Source of the DNA: Prorocentrum cordatum | Taxonomy: Eukaryota > Sar > Dinophyceae > Prorocentrales > Prorocentraceae | Reading direction: 5' to 3' | Length of the DNA: 64,000 nucleotides | NCBI GenBank assembly: GCA_963575745.1 | Contig: CAUYUJ010019619.1 | Coordinates: forward strand, 57,501-121,500 | In this document: positions 44,384 to 54,190 of the stretch, one piece after another | How the letters are laid out: each line of letters begins with the position of its first letter | How positions within the stretch are numbered: position 1 is the first letter of the stretch | Program-made: the position numbers and the translations under genes | Notes under the pieces: generated by a model | What the model saw: only the letters and a program-made list of their open reading frames with translations | Told to the model about the DNA's origin: nothing | The model's database searches: none

Positions 44384-45924
44384 TTAGCAACATCGCGATT
44401 TGTATTCTACTGGCCAAATGCACGTGATGTCGTTCTCTATTTTCCTGTAAATCACAGGAGCTTTCAGCGAGGTCAGAGGCATCAGAACAGGGTCTGTATC
44501 ATCTAAAAAGATGTGTCTGGAAAAACCTTCAGCGGCGTTCACATGCTTAGTTGCAAGCTGCTGGACAAGCACCTGCGACTCGCCATCGTCGCATTTCACG
44601 TGAAACCACACTTGCATTGCTGCATGCATCCCGCCCGACCCCAGAAGTACGATATCACCGCGCTTGATGCGGCCGAAATCTGTCATGGCTTCGATGCTGG
44701 AGACGGCTGTCTGCGTCCCAGGGCACATGCGTTTCAACGCATTCAGCAGCTTCTGTGTTGCTTTCGTTGGGTCGACTAAGCCAGGTGAAACACGCATGGT
44801 CTTTAAATCGTGCGCGTGCTGCGCAGTGAGTTGGACCATGAGAGCCTTCTCTGGCCCCTTCTTGCACATGTGGTCTTTGGCGAAACGTTTTACGTTTTTG
44901 TGCTTGCGTTCCTGGACAAAGCAACTGAGCGACCCATGTTTTTCAAACATTTCTGGCAAATGCGTTGCCAAATGGTGCTTATACACCCAATAGTTTTCAC
45001 CATGTGCGTCCTGATGGCACCGAAGATGTTTCACTATCGCTGACTCTATCTGCGCGGTCGTGACTGGAAGCCGCCGCGCCGCCGTGATGATTATGTCAAC
45101 GGCATCTTGCAATGCCAGCACACTTGCGATCTGGGGGGCCACTTGATCCGATGAAGGATGCATGGCAATTACTTGCCGAATATACCTGCACAAAACAGGC
45201 AACGCAGAGATCTCTTCTGAGGCACTTGCTTGGAGCTCACCAGTCTTCCATACAGTTGCGGCTGAGTGGTGTTTACTCGGCCACGTCCACTTCATGAAAT
45301 ACTCATGCAACTCCATTGCATGACACAAACACTTAAACTGCGCATGCCCTAAAAGTGCTTTTACTGCTCTGTCGAATATACCAGACACAAAATAAATATG
45401 CATCCAGTCAAAGCAAATGAATGACGCAGGGAGATATCGCAAACCTGGGTCCAGCGCTATGTGCTCGGGGTGGAAGTTCCATCTTTTGCGCTGTGTGATG
45501 GTCGTGTACTGCCCCTCTGAAAACTCCCCCCGCTGATATTTATCCCAATCGGGTCGAAGTCGTTCCAGGATCGCGACGGTTGTCGCGTCATCGTTTCTGC
45601 GTATCTTTGACGCATCCAAGCGCGCGTCTGTCACAAAGAAACCAGATACATCATATGTCAAATAATCAAACTTTCTATTCAAGACGTTGCGACATAACAC
45701 ACAGGGTTTGGAACCAGCGTGCCCTTTGTTCATGTGTAGTTCCCGCAATGCCTCTTCGTCCCCTATGACGCACGACAGCTTCGCGACGATCGTCGCGTGC
45801 GACGTTGCGTCGCCGTTCTCTGACACGTCTAACGTAACACCGCTCGTCTCAAAATTGAAACCACCAGCAGATTTTTTCTTTTTTTGTTTTTTTTCTTTTT
45901 TTTTAAAAAAAAAAAGAGGGGAAG

Positions 45925-45997
<73 letters not shown>

Positions 45998-46578
45998 TCT
46001 TTGAGGGTCATCTTGACGCACTGCCCGATGCCACCTGGGATGCTTTTTATTTCTGCGCACCGCGCAGTGCTAAGCGTGAACCACGCATCTTCGTTATCCA
46101 AGGACTCGTCGAACTCAGCGAACGACCAGTAAACAGCATCAACCCCCCGATAATCTTTCCCCTTCGCCAGGGGGTCTCGCGGTGAAATACCATCGAAATA
46201 TAAAATGATGTGCCACGGCGACGCCAAGCTGCATGGGCGCTCCTGAAGTGAGCGGCGAAACCTCTCCCTGACTGGAGCGCTAGCCTTGCAGCAGGAATGC
46301 AAAAATGGCCCAGGACAGCACACCCAGTTCTCGAAAGTTCTACCACTGACTAAGGGCGTGTCTATGCAACGCAAGGCGTTCCCATATGCGTTCGACTCTT
46401 TGGCAATGATGTTTTCGTTTGCCCTGTATTGTGAGCTCCGTGAATCATTGTCGGGCAACCCATGGTCTCGCACATATTTTAGGACGCCCGACAGAGCACG
46501 CTGTGACAGGTATGGGCCCCTGTGGAGCTCCACCAGCGCCTCATCCGCCTTGCGTTTCCTGGCGGCGGACGCGGCCAT
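44384..46578 (-). CDS. Second DDE transposase-like gene, split by a homopolymer tract
   Basis: The part nearest the start (45997-46578) begins MAASAARKRKADEALVEL and carries WHIILYFDGISPRDP (likely first catalytic Asp). The second part (44384-45877) carries the C-V-L-C zinc knuckle (AGSKPCVLCRNV), FICFDWMHIYFVSGIFDRAV (second Asp, D-x-M-H), YKHHLATHLPEMFEKHG and FVQERKHKNVKRF (candidate Glu). Order and spacing match the gene at 2644-5127 and Tnp2/CACTA-like transposases, but identity is low. The two parts are in different frames. 45878-45996 is a T/A homopolymer block (71 A's on the plus strand) that starts GT and ends AG in gene sense, and its removal restores the frame exactly. Total about 691 residues. 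The family is inferred; no terminal repeats identified. It could be intact with an odd intron, or a pseudogene. Confidence 0.6.
45871..45996. repeat. Poly-T / poly-A block inside a gene
   Basis: Plus strand: T runs of 6-9 broken by C or G (45872-45904), then 11 A's, GAGGGGAAG, then 71 uninterrupted A's (45925-45995). Nothing else in the window resembles it. Confidence 0.95.
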
Positions 46579-47019
46579 GGTTTCAGCCCAAATGGCTACA
46601 GACTCGATAACGATGCCAATGCGCATCATAGGATGCATGCGTCGCGCCATGGTGGGGGCGCGCTGCATGATGCATCTGAATGCAGCGAGGCGGTAGATCA
46701 CAACAGAAGTGCACGTTGCATATCGATGCATATGGCATGATACGACGTCGCATCAGAAGGACATGTAGGGGCATAGTGATGCATACGAAGTGCGACGGTA
46801 GCTCGCAAGAGAAAGGAGTGTTGCATATTGATGCATGCGACTTGCGATGAAAAGATCGCAACAGACTTGTGTTTTAGACATCATGGTGCAACGTCATACA
46901 AGCAAGAGAGAGTTCGTCGATGTGGCGCCGCCCACCGCCGCGCTGCAGCTGCGATGCGAGCTCCCAGCCCTGCTGGTCCTCAACAACCCCCTGGTCCTCC
47001 CCCTCCCCGCGTCGAGCAC
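46579..47019. repeat. Spacer with ~105-bp imperfect tandem duplication
   Basis: GTTGCATATCGATGCAT at 46715 recurs as GTTGCATATTGATGCAT at 46820, with further similarity between (CGACGTCGCATC / GCGACTTGCGATG). It lies just upstream of the transposase-like gene start. No gene supported. Confidence 0.55.
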
Positions 47020-48426
47020 CTAACACTTGGCGTCGATCCACGCCAGCGCCGCGCTCCAAGCCTCAATGCGATTCATCGTCGCATTGCGGTCGAAGCGGAC
47101 GCGGCGATCTGCCCTCCCCACAACGGCCCCGAACACTTTCTGTGAAGGCTTGTAGATCACGTAGCCGCACCTGCGCGGCGCGTTGCACTCGCACGTCGGC
47201 GGCTTGGGCAACACGGCGGGCTTTGGCACGGCAGCTGCGGGCCGCCGCATGGCAGGGGCCCGCGCCTTCTTCATTGGCACGGCCCCCTCGGCGTCTTCGA
47301 CGCCTGCCCCGCCCTCGGCGTCACCGACGCCTTCGCCAGCCGCGGAGGGGCGCTTCCTCGCCTTGGCGGTCTTGGCCTTCTTGGCGAGGAGCGCCCTGAG
47401 CTTCTCCTCCTCGTCGGTCAGGTCTGGCTCGGGCTCATCATCGCGCGGCTCATCGCGCGGCTCCTCGCGCGGCGGAAGCTTCGGCTCCTGCTGCGGCTCC
47501 TCGCGCGGCGGGAGCTTTGGCTTCGGGGGCTCCAGCTCCACGCGCGGCTGCGCAGGCGGCCCGGGCGGCCTGAGAGCCGCGGCCGCCGAGTTGGCGAAGA
47601 GCGCCGCGCACAGCGGTGCACCGAACAGGGCCTGCATGACTTGCAACTGCCCGCCAGCCGTAGGGTCTGGGGCTGTCATTGGGGGCGCTGCAGCTGCAGG
47701 CGAGGTCTTCGCCGCGTAACGCTTGCTCGACTTCCTCACGTAGTCTGGCGCGTCCGTCTGGATCTCCTCCAAGGCGGGCCCATCGTCCTTGTAAGTTGAT
47801 TTCCACCACGGCTCAGCCGACATGTCCTCGATGCGGTCGAAGTTCCACACCGTGGCGTACCCCAGCGTGGACCAACCCTTGCACGTGATGGCCTTGGAGA
47901 TGGCACCCTTCACCTCTCCGAGGAGCCTGAGCCAATCGCCCCCATGCCCCTTGCCGCTGCCCCACGCCACGAGCGCGGCCATCTTGCCCTTGGAGCTCTC
48001 GGAGAGCGTGTGGGCGCCGATCAGCTTGCACCGAGCGGCGACCAGGCGCGTGCACGCCTTCTCACTCAGGTCGCCGCTCTTCAGCGATTTGATCTCGCTC
48101 GCCTTGAAGACCCTCGATGCAATGCTAATCTCTTGCCATTGCTTGGATCCGCCTGGCATTGACAACATGCCTGTCTTGGTCCCGACGCTCTGGCACAAGC
48201 GTACGATGTTCTCTTGAGTCCAAGTGTTCAGCGAGTGCCCCCTGATTGTTTTCACCAAGGCTGTCGCCTCGTCAGTACTGATCTGTGACAGGTTGTTGGT
48301 CTTCATGAGGAGGCTGTCGTACTGGTGCTGGGCCACGGCTGATGGGCACAGGCCACATGCGATTTGTGTCGATACCCACTCTGACATGTGCTGCAGTTCC
48401 GCGCGGAGGTTCGGGACCGCCGTCAT
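47020..48426 (-). CDS. Hypothetical protein, 468 residues
   Basis: A single open frame from the ATG at 48426 (MTAVPNLRAELQHMSEWVST) to the stop at 47020. Residues 1-190 look globular and mostly helical, with DEATALVKTIRGHSLNTWTQ. About 190-330 includes AWGSGKGHGGDWLRLLGEVK and SAEPWWKSTYKDDGPALEEI. Then comes a Pro/Glu-rich hinge with two PKLPPREEP copies, a basic segment (LAKKAKTAKARKRPS) that could be a nuclear signal, and a short C-terminal domain with CECNAPRRCGYVIYKPSQ and FDRNATMNRIEAWSAALAW. The frame stays open upstream to 48858, but that part is the TCGCG repeat and looks non-coding, so I chose 48426. No known family recognised. Confidence 0.55.
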   Translation of the reverse strand: MTAVPNLRAELQHMSEWVSTQIACGLCPSAVAQHQYDSLLMKTNNLSQISTDEATALVKTIRGHSLNTWTQENIVRLCQSVGTKTGMLSMPGGSKQWQEISIASRVFKASEIKSLKSGDLSEKACTRLVAARCKLIGAHTLSESSKGKMAALVAWGSGKGHGGDWLRLLGEVKGAISKAITCKGWSTLGYATVWNFDRIEDMSAEPWWKSTYKDDGPALEEIQTDAPDYVRKSSKRYAAKTSPAAAAPPMTAPDPTAGGQLQVMQALFGAPLCAALFANSAAAALRPPGPPAQPRVELEPPKPKLPPREEPQQEPKLPPREEPRDEPRDDEPEPDLTDEEEKLRALLAKKAKTAKARKRPSAAGEGVGDAEGGAGVEDAEGAVPMKKARAPAMRRPAAAVPKPAVLPKPPTCECNAPRRCGYVIYKPSQKVFGAVVGRADRRVRFDRNATMNRIEAWSAALAWIDAKC

Positions 48427-48535
48427 ATGACGACAGTTCCGAACCTTCGCGCCTCGCGCCTCGCGATAGGTCGCGCCTCGCGAAAGATCGCGCCTCGCGA
48501 TAGATCGCGATCGATCGCGATCGAGCCCAACATGG
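48427..48535. repeat. TCGCG-rich palindromic repeats
   Basis: Units of the type TCGCGCCTCGCGAtagA repeat about four times, then CGATCGCGATCGATCGCGAT, a perfect palindromic string. Placed directly upstream of the start codon at 48426. Similar in kind, not in exact sequence, to 360-440 and 43360-43400. Confidence 0.8.
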
Positions 48536-48859
48536 CTATGCGACGCGGGCCTGTGTGATCTATATTCGAAACGAGAACCCGACACCAACTGATGCCAACT
48601 TGCAATGCCCCACGCATCGAAGATTGGTTTCGGATGGCAGTGCGAGTCTACCACCTGCAACGGGTTGCATGCATCTTGGCATACATAGAACCGACGCGTA
48701 TATGGCGATGTAAGTGTTGCCGCGTCGCGTATCCCCGCCAGCCCATCCGACTCGAACGAAGAGCGCAGACCACCTGCAGTTGTTATCATCATATGTCTCA
48801 TCATCATTTTCGTTAAGTGCGCGCGCGCTGATGCCGAGGGGACGGTCCAAGACATCACT

Positions 48860-49463
48860 CACAGAACTGGCGTTCTGGATTTAACCTCACCAGTCGGGAG
48901 CATCCCAAAGTCGCGATCCTCCGTATCCTCCTCCTCTTCCGCCTCATCCTCCTCATCTTCCCCTCCTCATCCCTCTCCTCCTCCCCGTTGCGGCCTTGGG
49001 GCTCTATATGTGGTTCCTCTTGGGGTTTTGGTGCTGCGTCATCCTACAGATATCGCGAGGCGTCGGATGATCCTATGACGCGAAAAGGCGGAAACGCATA
49101 GCACCAATGCCATTCAGAGTGCGAAGCAGTTGTGAGGGAGCGATGGGGGGGGGGGCACGGCTTAGTAGCGTAGTAGGATGGGCAAGAGCATCAGCACCAG
49201 CAGCAACAGGAGGACAACGACGAGGAGGGACGAAGAGGGAATGATGCGATGGGGAGGACGAGGATGGGGATGAGGATGAGGATGGGAGGGAGGGGGGAGG
49301 AGGAGGCGGAGGAGGAGGGAGGAGGAGGAGAAGGGGGAAGATGAGGAGGGGGACGAGGCACCTGCGCTATCATGCCGACATTATCATCCCAGACTCATCT
49401 TGCATTGATGCATGCAGGTTTTTTCTCTGACCCCTCCACCCGTCGTCCGTCGCCCCCACACCC
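48860..49463. other. Spacer with purine/pyrimidine tracts, no gene
   Basis: CTC-rich at 48925-48990 and GGA/GAGGAT-rich at 49190-49350; unique sequence between. No exon or RNA gene seen. Confidence 0.6.
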
Positions 49464-49901
49464 CTAGCGGGCATCGCGCTCGGCGCGCGCCAGCTCAGTC
49501 TCGGCCCGAACGTGGGCCGCGCTCGCATCATCCGCGTCGAGCAGCGCGTTCATCCACGCGTCCTTGCTCTTCAAAAACGCATTGAACCTCTTCTCTGCCT
49601 ATCGGGGGGGGGAGGGAGGGGGGCGATCGCACGGAGGCGGGTGGGACTGGCGACACCGATGGGGCCATTGACTAAGGGGGTGGGCTCGAGAGCCCATCCC
49701 CTCCCCCCTGGCCTCGAGGGGCCCTTGTGTTGTTGTTAGTTAACAACCGCCTGCCTGCTTCTCAGCCTGCGTCTTCGCTGCTTTGGCATGCTTCAATGCC
49801 ACCTTGGCAGTCTTCACTGACCGCTGGCGTTCCTGCTTTTCATCCTGCAGCTCAAAGCGCACCTGCGCTTCCATCGCGATCGTCTTCGCTGATTTTCCCA
49901 T
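49464..49901 (-). CDS. Small helical protein, two exons (93 residues)
   Basis: Exon 1 49755-49901 encodes 49 codons, starting MGKSAKTIAMEAQVRFELQD and ending KAAKTQAEKQ. Intron 49599-49754 (156 bp) starts GC and ends AG. Exon 2 49464-49598 encodes AEKRFNAFLKSKDAWMNALL and ends ELARAERDAR then TAG. Both exons are exact in length and phase 0. The protein is nearly all charged helix, with a possible coiled coil and no signal peptide. It faces the gene at 50301-51062 head to head across 399 bp. That gene has the same architecture and intron position, so the two are probably paralogues. Function unknown. AGGCAG occurs at both splice junctions. Confidence 0.7.
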
Positions 49902-50300
49902 GGACACGTGAACCGCAAATGGGGACGCGTAAGCCACGCGTGAACTGGTTCGCAAAGGTGGGCGAATGAACCACAAATGCTGCTGACGGTTTGCCAAGCG
50001 TTCAGCCCCGCCATCGTTGGCGACATGTAGTAAGCTGGGGGGGGGGGGGGCGCGAGAGGTGTGAACAGGAGAGGGGTCGAGATGAGGAGGCGGCTGGGGG
50101 TGGACATGCAACGGGAGTGCCCGATCACGGCGTCGATGTAGTGGGGGGGTATGAGTAGGGCAGTGATGTGTGATCACATGGTTGGCACTCATGCCATGCG
50201 ACCGCGTCGCAGACTACATGCGTTTTCACGCAGCCGAGTTGGTTGAGGGCTGAGAGAACGCAGCTTGTAAGCTGCGGCGCGCGCGCGTGTGTACGCGACT
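49902..50300. promoter_or_regulatory. Shared upstream region of a divergent gene pair
   Basis: 399 bp between the two start codons. It includes a 13-G run at about 50038-50050 and GCGCGCGCGTGTGTAC just before the plus-strand ATG. No TATA box or known motif is identified; the regulatory role is inferred from position only. Confidence 0.35.
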
Positions 50301-51062
50301 ATGCCTGCCATGTCAGCCGACTTGAAGGCGCTGCGTGCCAAGCACCGCAAGGAGGACACGGAGCACTTCAATGAAAGGTTGGATACCCTGATCAGGCACA
50401 AGCAGCATTGCCAGAAGATGTCCAAAACGGCGGACCGCAAGGCAGCCAGTATCTCATGCATGACATGTTGCAAGTGGTTGCAATCCATTCACGTCGAAAT
50501 ATATTTGCTGATTAGAGCATAAACGTTTGGGCATCACCCGATGCAGTTGTATGCATGTTCGGTTGTGTTGAAACGCATTGCAATCGGCTGCGAGTAGTTC
50601 GCGTCGAAGGGCGCACTTGTGACACTATGGGGGGGGGGGGGGGGGGGGGGCGTTGAGGCAGCGCCCAATGCAGTCGTATGCATGCGCGTTCGGTTGCGTT
50701 GACACGCAGGTATGTACTATCATGATGTCAGGGTGTGAAATTGGTTGTGTAATGGCTTGGCGTTGCGACTGTGGTCGCATGGTCTCAAGCGGTTGGGCGA
50801 ACGGTCGCACTTAGCAACGGCGTGTCAACGCCACGTCTGAACCCCGTCCATGCCCACTCGAAAGGCAGACGCTGCATACAAGAAGATGGAGAAGCTCGTG
50901 AAGAAGGCGGAGCAGGCCGCGGATTCGTTCACGTTGCTCTTGGACAACGCCAAGATGTGTAAGGGTGCGGTTGATCGGGCGAATAATCGCCTTGTGGAGG
51001 CAGGTGCTGCCGATCGTGCGCGGGGGCGCAAAGCCTTGGGTATCGGTGAATACGCCGCCTGA
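50301..51062 (+). CDS. Small helical protein, two exons (112 residues)
   Basis: Exon 1 50301-50441 encodes 47 codons (MPAMSADLKALRAKHRKEDT ... QKMSKTADRK). Intron 50442-50864 (423 bp) starts GC and ends AG. Exon 2 50865-51062 encodes ADAAYKKMEKLVKKAEQAAD ... ALGIGEYAA and ends TGA. The phase is exact. The second ATG (MSADL, 9 bases downstream) is an alternative start. The product is mostly charged helix. AAGGCAG occurs at both splice junctions. The intron holds a 22-G run and a ~125-bp imperfect internal duplication. It forms a divergent pair with 49464-49901. No known family. Confidence 0.7.
50525..50820. repeat. Intron repeat: G22 run inside a ~125-bp imperfect duplication
   Basis: CGATGCAGTTGTATGCATG ... 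TTCGGTTGTGTTGA at 50540-50575 is echoed by CAATGCAGTCGTATGCATG ... TTCGGTTGCGTTGA at about 50667-50702, and CGCACTTG at 50611 by CGCACTTAG at 50806. A run of 22 G's (50629-50650) separates the two halves. Confidence 0.7.
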
Positions 51063-52216
51063 GTGTGGGTGTCGGGGCGTACTTAGATGGGGGCTCGTTG
51101 GGGTTGTGCGTGCAAACGCATGTATGCGAGCCTTCAGGTTCTCGTTGCAGCTTTTCGCGCGATAAAGCACCCCGCGGAGAGACCGATGATACGAATACGA
51201 ATGATGACGAGGAGAAATAAGAATAGGATGAGGAGGGTTAGGCGGTGGAGGTGAATGAGACGGAGAAGGAGGATGATGGGGATGAGAATGGTGAGGAGGG
51301 ATGGGGAGGAGGAGAAGGAGGACGAGGATGAGGAGAAGGGGGAGGGCGAGCAGGAGGAGGAGCAGGATGAGACGCCCCCGCCGTCGTCTCCGCCGCCGTC
51401 GAACTCGTCGCAGCCAACTCGTCGCCACCAACTCTTCGCCGTCGCCGTCGCTATCGCAGCCGCCATGGCAACTACTCCTCCTCATCTTCTTCCCCCTCCT
51501 CCTCCTCCTCCTCCTCCTCCCCATCGCCCCCCTCTTCCTCCGCGTGCTCCTTGTCCTGCTCCTCCTCATGCTCCTCCTCCTACTCCTCCTCATCCTCGTT
51601 GTCGTTCAATCGCGGTCGTCACGGTGGCCGCCGCCCTCTCCTGCACCGCGCGCGCAGATGACGGCGCAGGCGACGGCTTCGACGGCGACGGCGGGAACGA
51701 GGAGGAGACATGATGAGAATGAAGAGGGTGAGAATGAGACGGAGTAAGAATGAGGAGAATGAGGATGATGAGGAGGAGAATGAGGATGAGGAAGAGGAGG
51801 CAGAGGAGGAGGAGGAGGTGGGGGAAGATGAGGAGGGTGATGAGGCGGAGGAGAAGGAGGAGGAGGAGGAGGCGGCGGCGGAGGAGGAGGAGGAGGAGGA
51901 TAAAGGTAGGAGGGGGAGGATGAGGATGAGGGGGAGGATGGGCCTTCCCCTCCTCCTCCTCCTCCTCACCCCCCACCTCCTCCTCAGAATCCTCCCCCCT
52001 CTCCTTCTCCTTGTCCTCCTTCTCCCGCGCATCCTCCTCTCATCCCACTTCCCCTTATTCTCGCTCACGCCACGCTCATACATCACTTATCAACATGATC
52101 CAGCGCAGCCGCGGGCAGCGCAGCCAAGCAGACAAGCCAATTCTAGGCGCAACGTCGACCACGAGCGAGATGGAGACCCTCGAAGTTTACTCTAAACATG
52201 AGCTCAAACCCTTGGT
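51063..52216. other. Gene-poor spacer with GGA and CTC tracts
   Basis: GGA/GAGGAT-rich from 51190 to 51370, CTC-rich from 51475 to 51600, GGA-rich from 51690 to 51940, CTC-rich from 51945 to 52040. Frames through them are Glu/Arg or Pro/Ser/Leu homopolymers. No supported gene. Confidence 0.6.
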
Positions 52217-52509
52217 GTCGTATGTCAGAATCTCACATGCGACAAATCTGTCGTATGTCAGAATCTTACATACGACAAATCTGTCGTATGTCAGAATCTT
52301 ACATACGACAACGTTGTCGTATGTAAGAATCGTACATACGACATCTCGCTCTTATATATCAAAAGGATTCTATTAACACATCCGCCGTATGTTAGAATCT
52401 TACATACGACAACGGTGTCGTATGTAAGAATCTCACATACGACAACTTTGTCGTATGTTAGAATCTTACATACGACAACTGCGTCGTTTGTTAGAATCTT
52501 ACATACGAC
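52217..52509. repeat. Array of eight hairpins with exact 33-bp period
   Basis: Two blocks of four units at 52217-52342 and 52384-52509, separated by 41 bp. Each unit is 27 bp: GTCGTATGT, a 9-base loop of the form NAGAATCNN, then ACATACGAC, the reverse complement of the first arm. Spacers are 6 bp (AAATCT, AACGTT, AACGGT and similar). Arms are almost invariant while loop edges and spacers vary. Some units have partner changes or single decayed arms (GCCGTATGT, GTCGTTTGT). Found nowhere else in the window. Confidence 0.95.
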
Positions 52510-52729
52510 AACCCCCACCATAATAGATCATGCCCGACGGAGGAGAGGCAGCGCGCGGTCTAGAATGGACTCCACGCCTGCTGCCGCGCTGGTGGCGGCA
52601 CATTAATGCGACAGCGGCGGCTTCGGCGCCGCTTTGGTAGTGGTGCCTGGCGCTACTGATCAGCGGCGAACAGCCGCCCCCGCCCAGATGTCGGGAGGAG
52701 GAACACATTACATATCCAGTTCTTGGCCC

Positions 52730-54001
52730 TCATCCTTCCCCCTCGTCCTTGGTAAGAACCGTTGAAGGAGGAGGGATGAGGGGGCCCGATAGAACTAGAT
52801 CTGCATTGTTTTCCTCCACCCAGATGCGCCAGTGCGTCCGCTTGCTCCGCCTGACGTAGTCGGCCTTGCCGCGGTCCGACATCAGGTCCTGCAGCCCGTC
52901 CAGCTGCTCCTTGGTGGCAAGGGCCTTCGCCAGCCTGATGTGGCGCCCGCCGCGGGACTTCTCCTCGCGCCAGCCCTTGCCGCCGTCGTAGCCTTTATCG
53001 CCCTTGCCGCCGTCGTGGCCCTTGCCACTGTCGATGCCCTTGCCACTGTCGTAGCCTGTATCGCCACGGTCGTAGCTTGGATCACCGCCGTAGCCCGTGT
53101 CACCGTCGTAGCCCTTGCCGACGTCGTAGCCCTTGCGATCGTAGCCCTTGTCGCCCTTGCGATCGTAGCCCTTGTCGCCCTTGCGGTCGTAGTCACGGCT
53201 GTCGTAGCCACTGTTGCCGTAGTTGTCGTAGCCACGGTTGTCGTAGCCACTGCTGTCGTATCCGCGGTTGTCGTAGCCACGGTTGTTGTAACCACGGTTG
53301 TCGTAGCCACGCTGGTAGTTGCCACTCTTGTCGTAGCCCTTGCTGTCGTAGCCTCTGTTGTCGTAGCCCTTGCTCGAGCCCTTGTCGTAGTCGCCCCAGC
53401 GCCTGCGGTCGTACCACCTGTTGCCGTAGTCATCGTCGTCGCGGTCGTACCACGAGCTGTGGCGGTCATACCATTTGGAGCTGTACGGGTCGTAGCGGCG
53501 GTCGTAGCCCTCGTCGCCCTTGCCACCGTCGTAGCCCACGCCGCCCCTGTCACCGTGGTAGCCCTTGTCGCGGCCCTTGTCGATGTCGTAGCCTTCGCCG
53601 CTGCCCTTGCCATCGTCGTGGCCCTTGTCGAAGCCCTTGCTCGAGCTGCCTTTGCCACCGCCGTAGCCCTTGCCACCGTCGGTGATGCCCTTGCCACCGT
53701 CGTAGCTGGCGTAGTCGTAGCCCGTGTCGTCGCCATCGCCGTCGCCCATGAACTCCTGCAGGCCCTGGAACGAGTTCAACTCGGGATCCAGCGCGGGCGC
53801 CAACTCGAGATCATCGAGCAAGCCGTCGGCCACGCGCGAGCGATCGTACTTCGCCAAGACCTTCGCCGTCGGCGGCGTGCTTGGCGGCCGAGGGGCCACC
53901 TTGCTGGTGGGCTGCAAGACCTTGGCGGCCGCGGCGCGCCGCCGCTGGCTGAGATCCTCCGCCGCCTCCAGGAGCAGCGTCACCGCGGTCTCGTCCGCCA
54001 T
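52730..54001 (-). CDS. Gly-Tyr-Asp / Lys-Gly repeat protein (423 residues)
   Basis: The frame starts at the ATG at 54001 (MADETAVTLLLEAAEDLSQR). A helical N-terminal part of about 100 residues leads to NSFQGLQEFMGDGDGDDTGY, then about 240 residues of low-complexity repeats (GYDNRGYDSKGYDKSG, GYDRKGDKGYDRKG). The C-terminus is unique: RHIRLAKALATKEQLDGLQD, LMSDRGKAD and THWRIWVEENNADLVLSG. The Tyr/Arg/Gly repeats resemble disordered phase-separating regions; that role is inference. The frame stays open upstream to 54187, but that part is a TGCTGCTGG repeat (Ser/Thr/Ala only). The HIRLAK...DGLQDxMSDxGKAD block also occurs in the gene at 54862-55916 on the other strand. Confidence 0.65.
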   Translation of the reverse strand: MADETAVTLLLEAAEDLSQRRRAAAAKVLQPTSKVAPRPPSTPPTAKVLAKYDRSRVADGLLDDLELAPALDPELNSFQGLQEFMGDGDGDDTGYDYASYDGGKGITDGGKGYGGGKGSSSKGFDKGHDDGKGSGEGYDIDKGRDKGYHGDRGGVGYDGGKGDEGYDRRYDPYSSKWYDRHSSWYDRDDDDYGNRWYDRRRWGDYDKGSSKGYDNRGYDSKGYDKSGNYQRGYDNRGYNNRGYDNRGYDSSGYDNRGYDNYGNSGYDSRDYDRKGDKGYDRKGDKGYDRKGYDVGKGYDGDTGYGGDPSYDRGDTGYDSGKGIDSGKGHDGGKGDKGYDGGKGWREEKSRGGRHIRLAKALATKEQLDGLQDLMSDRGKADYVRRSKRTHWRIWVEENNADLVLSGPLIPPPSTVLTKDEGEG

Positions 54002-54190
54002 GGTGCTGCTGGTTGCACTGGTGATGCTGCTGCGGGTGGTGCTGCTGGTTGCACTGGTGGCGCTGCTGCAGCTGGTGCTGCTGCGCGTGGAGCTGCTGGA
54101 TGCACTGGTGGTGCTGATGCAGCTGGTGCTGCTGCGCGCGGAGCGCTGGTAGCTGCCGCGCGTGGAGCGCTGCAGCTGGTCGCGCACTGT
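54002..54190. repeat. CTGCTGGTG-type minisatellite upstream of a repeat-protein gene
   Basis: Imperfect repeats of CTGGTG(C)TGCTG(C) cover the 5' side of the minus-strand gene. The minus-strand translation is Ser/Thr/Ala/Gln-rich. Confidence 0.7.

Noticed and set aside
51255-52195. Overlapping Glu/Arg/Ser/Pro-rich frames on both strands
   Set aside because: Low-complexity GGA/CTC tracts without a unique domain or splice support.
52217-52509. CRISPR-like array
   Set aside because: Spacers are only 6 bp and partly conserved, repeats are perfect palindromes, and the genome is eukaryotic.
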